From NCBI GenBank assembly GCA_037953745.1, contig JBAKBP010003078.1, forward strand, positions 1 to 64,000: a DNA stretch of 64,000 nucleotides, written 5' to 3'. Positions 63,650-64,000 of this stretch are shown here, in pieces. Under the pieces are notes generated by a model. The model saw only the letters and a list, made by a program, of their open reading frames with translations. It was not told the DNA's origin and did no database searches. The position numbers and the translations under genes were made by a program. Every line of letters starts with the position of its first letter. The first letter of the stretch is position 1. The stretch comes from Lithodes maja (Eukaryota > Arthropoda > Malacostraca > Decapoda > Lithodidae).

Positions 63650-64000
63650 TGTGACGCACCCAGTGCGTGGCAACTTAACCTGATTGTACTCCTTGGTACT
63701 CCACTGTATCGACACGGGGCGGGGCCGTGTACCGTGTTCGCTGCTTATATTGAGTGTGACAACGTATAACTATGTTCTTTGTATCTCTGCAAAGGTCTCG
63801 TCATTTGCTAACCAGTGGTGGGATTTTGTTTTAAGCCATGTCGAGACCTTCCATTTAATATGTAGTATCAATAGAGAAGTTGATAGATGAGATAATAGGA
63901 ATTCAGAGAGAGAGAGTGAGTTAGACTTCAGAGCGAGAGGGTAGCAATGGTTGCCAGACGTATGGACCGGTTGGCAGCCCTGCGCTTATAGCTAGGTGCG
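63650..64000 (+). repeat. 3' LTR of Gmr1-like element (partial)
   Basis: 351 bases visible, one 1-base indel against the 5' LTR; continues past the window edge. Confidence 0.95.

Larger units (their letters stand above)
56232..64000 (+). mobile_element. Gmr1-like Ty3/Gypsy LTR retrotransposon, young, 3' LTR runs off window
   Basis: 5' LTR 56232-~58019, PBS-like TGGCGACC at 58023, one ORF 58263-63368, no env, purine tract, 3' LTR from 63650. The first 351 bases of the 3' LTR match the 5' LTR except one extra A (GTGGGATTTTG against GTGGGTTTTG). Domain order Gag-PR-IN-RT-RNase H, instead of the usual PR-RT-RNase H-IN, is the Gmr1-type order described for a group of Ty3/Gypsy elements. It inserted into the LINE ORF on its left. 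Flanking 5 bp is TGTCT; the other TSD is outside the window. Confidence 0.95.

Overview
The window is eukaryotic, from an invertebrate and most likely an arthropod, with a decapod crustacean the best guess. It holds one intron-rich host gene surrounded by dense and varied repeats: tRNA-derived SINEs, many short foldback elements, I-type and CR1/L2-like LINEs, Ty3/Gypsy elements, AACCT (telomere-like) arrays and long microsatellites. The species call is an inference from repeat style and should be held loosely. I see no rRNA gene, CRISPR array or bacterial-type operon.

Region 1 (1-24.4 kb) is the 3' part of a plus-strand gene for a DBH-like copper monooxygenase, closest in my reading to MOXD1. 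Ten exons lie between 3282 and 23663. They join into about 440 residues with all six expected copper ligands and end in a hydrophobic tail. The 5' exons (signal peptide, DOMON domain) are not in the window and should lie to the left. The introns carry MITEs, three families of tRNA-like SINEs, a LINE fragment, minisatellites, an array of decayed copies of one exon of the gene itself, and a 2.5-kb palindromic array of a ~316-bp tRNA-like repeat. One splice junction (exon 7 to exon 8) is out of phase as assembled.

Region 2 (24.4-32.7 kb) has a dispersed repeat block, then an old, broken Ty3/Gypsy element (Mag-like in appearance). Each of its LTRs has been hit independently: the 5' LTR by a TTAA-flanked ~635-bp MITE, the 3' LTR by a LINE 3' end.

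Region 3 (32.9-53.6 kb) has two nearly full-length non-LTR retrotransposons of the I superfamily (ORF1 with CCHC knuckles; ORF2 with endonuclease, RT and RNase H), each bounded by a candidate 11-bp target-site duplication. Between them lie a foldback element with telomere-like AACCT repeats, a second, inverted copy of the 635-bp MITE, unrecognised sequence, and a second copy of the 24.4-kb repeat block.

Region 4 (54.3-64 kb) is a minus-strand LINE whose ORF is cut by a very young LTR retrotransposon. That element is the most interesting object here. It has one uninterrupted 1701-codon gag-pol ORF with domain order Gag-PR-IN-RT-RNase H, so the integrase is upstream of the reverse transcriptase. 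This is the Gmr1-like arrangement, unusual for Ty3/Gypsy. Its Gag has a region resembling the SCAN domain. The visible 351 bp of the 3' LTR differs from the 5' LTR by a single inserted base.
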